DNA of 64,000 bases from contig OZ023262.1 of assembly GCA_964006375.1 (NCBI GenBank), positions 50,166,960 through 50,230,959 of the forward strand, given 5' to 3'. This DNA is from Tillus elongatus (lineage: Eukaryota > Arthropoda > Insecta > Coleoptera > Cleridae). Of the stretch, positions 63,496 to 64,000 are shown piece by piece. A program made the position numbers and the translations under genes. Under the pieces are notes generated by a model. It was not told the DNA's origin, ran no database searches, and saw nothing but the letters and a program-made list of their open reading frames with translations. Position 1 is the stretch's first letter. The number at the start of each line of letters is the position of its first letter.

Positions 63496-64000
63496 AAATT
63501 TACTGGGTTGTCATTTAAAAAAAATGTCGGTGATGTCATATTTGAAAAGCAGGAGTGGGAGAAACGTAAAAATTATGTAAAAATGATAATTTTTGAAAAC
63601 TAGAGTTGACATGTCCGAGCATTTCGTAAAAACACAAATCGCTCAAATTTTAATGAATTTATTCACTATGCCGCTGAGTGCATGTTTCCCTAGTTACATA
63701 TGGACTTTTATAATATGATCATGATGAATATTTTGTGCCTTTTACAGCCTTGAGTTGAAAGAGAAGGTCTGTCACCATCTGCAAATATAGTTTACCATTT
63801 GTGCAGTAAGCATACTTGAAATTATGTATTCTTATAAAATCTCGTATTTTTGTAAGTAAGTCCTGATTTAATTTTAATTAGTTATTTATATAAATGAACT
63901 TACTCTAACCAACAAATTTAGAGTTTCTTGTATTTATGCTTCTTATTTTCTTTTTTTGTGCAATGATTATATCCTCTACATCACGTGTCAGCAGTTTTAC
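63496..64000. other. AT-rich, no gene seen
   Basis: No frame, repeat or motif I can support. Confidence 0.5.

Overview
The window looks like a repeat-saturated stretch of an arthropod, most likely insect, nuclear genome. It is AT-rich, has no operon-like packing, and holds one recognisable host coding exon plus a dense, nested set of transposable elements. The families present are typical of insects: BEL/Pao and Ty3/gypsy LTR elements, Penelope-like elements (PLEs), several non-LTR retrotransposon 3' ends, many mariner/Tc1 copies and small hAT elements. The species cannot be named from the sequence.

Host part: on the minus strand at 477-627 there is a first coding exon with the start of a C1 (diacylglycerol/phorbol-ester) zinc finger that most resembles diacylglycerol kinase theta. 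It ends at a clean splice donor and is preceded by a CpG-rich block (628-960). The rest of that gene would lie beyond position 1. Apart from weak exon candidates (51958-52014, 10540-10735) I see no other host gene.

Layout: 1.4-4.0 kb is a head-to-head palindrome of two 5'-truncated PLE copies, each with a GIY-YIG endonuclease remnant. 4-10.3 kb, 19.8-20.5 kb and 62-63.5 kb are built from two AT-rich families. REP-A carries long (TA)n arrays. REP-B is bounded by inverted ends containing ACGCAgcaagTGCGT. 11.6-13.2 kb is a long inverted repeat with a REP-A copy inside it. 13.8-15.1 kb has PLE endonuclease and mariner remnants. 16.3-17.2 kb is an inverted array of a 307-nt repeat, each unit carrying what reads as a complete type I hammerhead ribozyme. 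18.0-19.6 kb is an internally deleted gypsy element. 20.5-31.6 kb has a non-LTR 3' end, a dead mariner with long terminal inverted repeats (TIRs), two non-autonomous hAT elements with perfect 8-bp target duplications, a second dead mariner and an RNase H fragment. 31.7-38.4 kb is an apparently intact BEL/Pao retrotransposon with LTRs that look identical. 39.8-43.3 kb has three non-LTR fragments. 46.9-49.0 kb is an intact DD41D mariner with about 420-bp TIRs. 49.0-50.1 kb is a second hammerhead-bearing repeat (about 304-317 nt). 52.6-55.1 kb is a broken mariner with about 620-bp TIRs. 58.2-59.9 kb is a broken Tc1-like element, followed by a dispersed arthropod ORF family and another non-LTR 3' end.

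How the pieces relate: (TA)n arrays appear to act as landing sites, because several Tc1/mariner copies and one hammerhead repeat sit exactly inside arrays whose REP-A flanks can be rejoined across the insertions. The two multi-copy hammerhead repeat families, with near-equal unit lengths of about 305 nt, are the most interesting structure. They have the expected form of retrozymes: small non-autonomous retroelements amplified through circular RNA. They lie near PLE remnants that could have supplied enzymes in trans.
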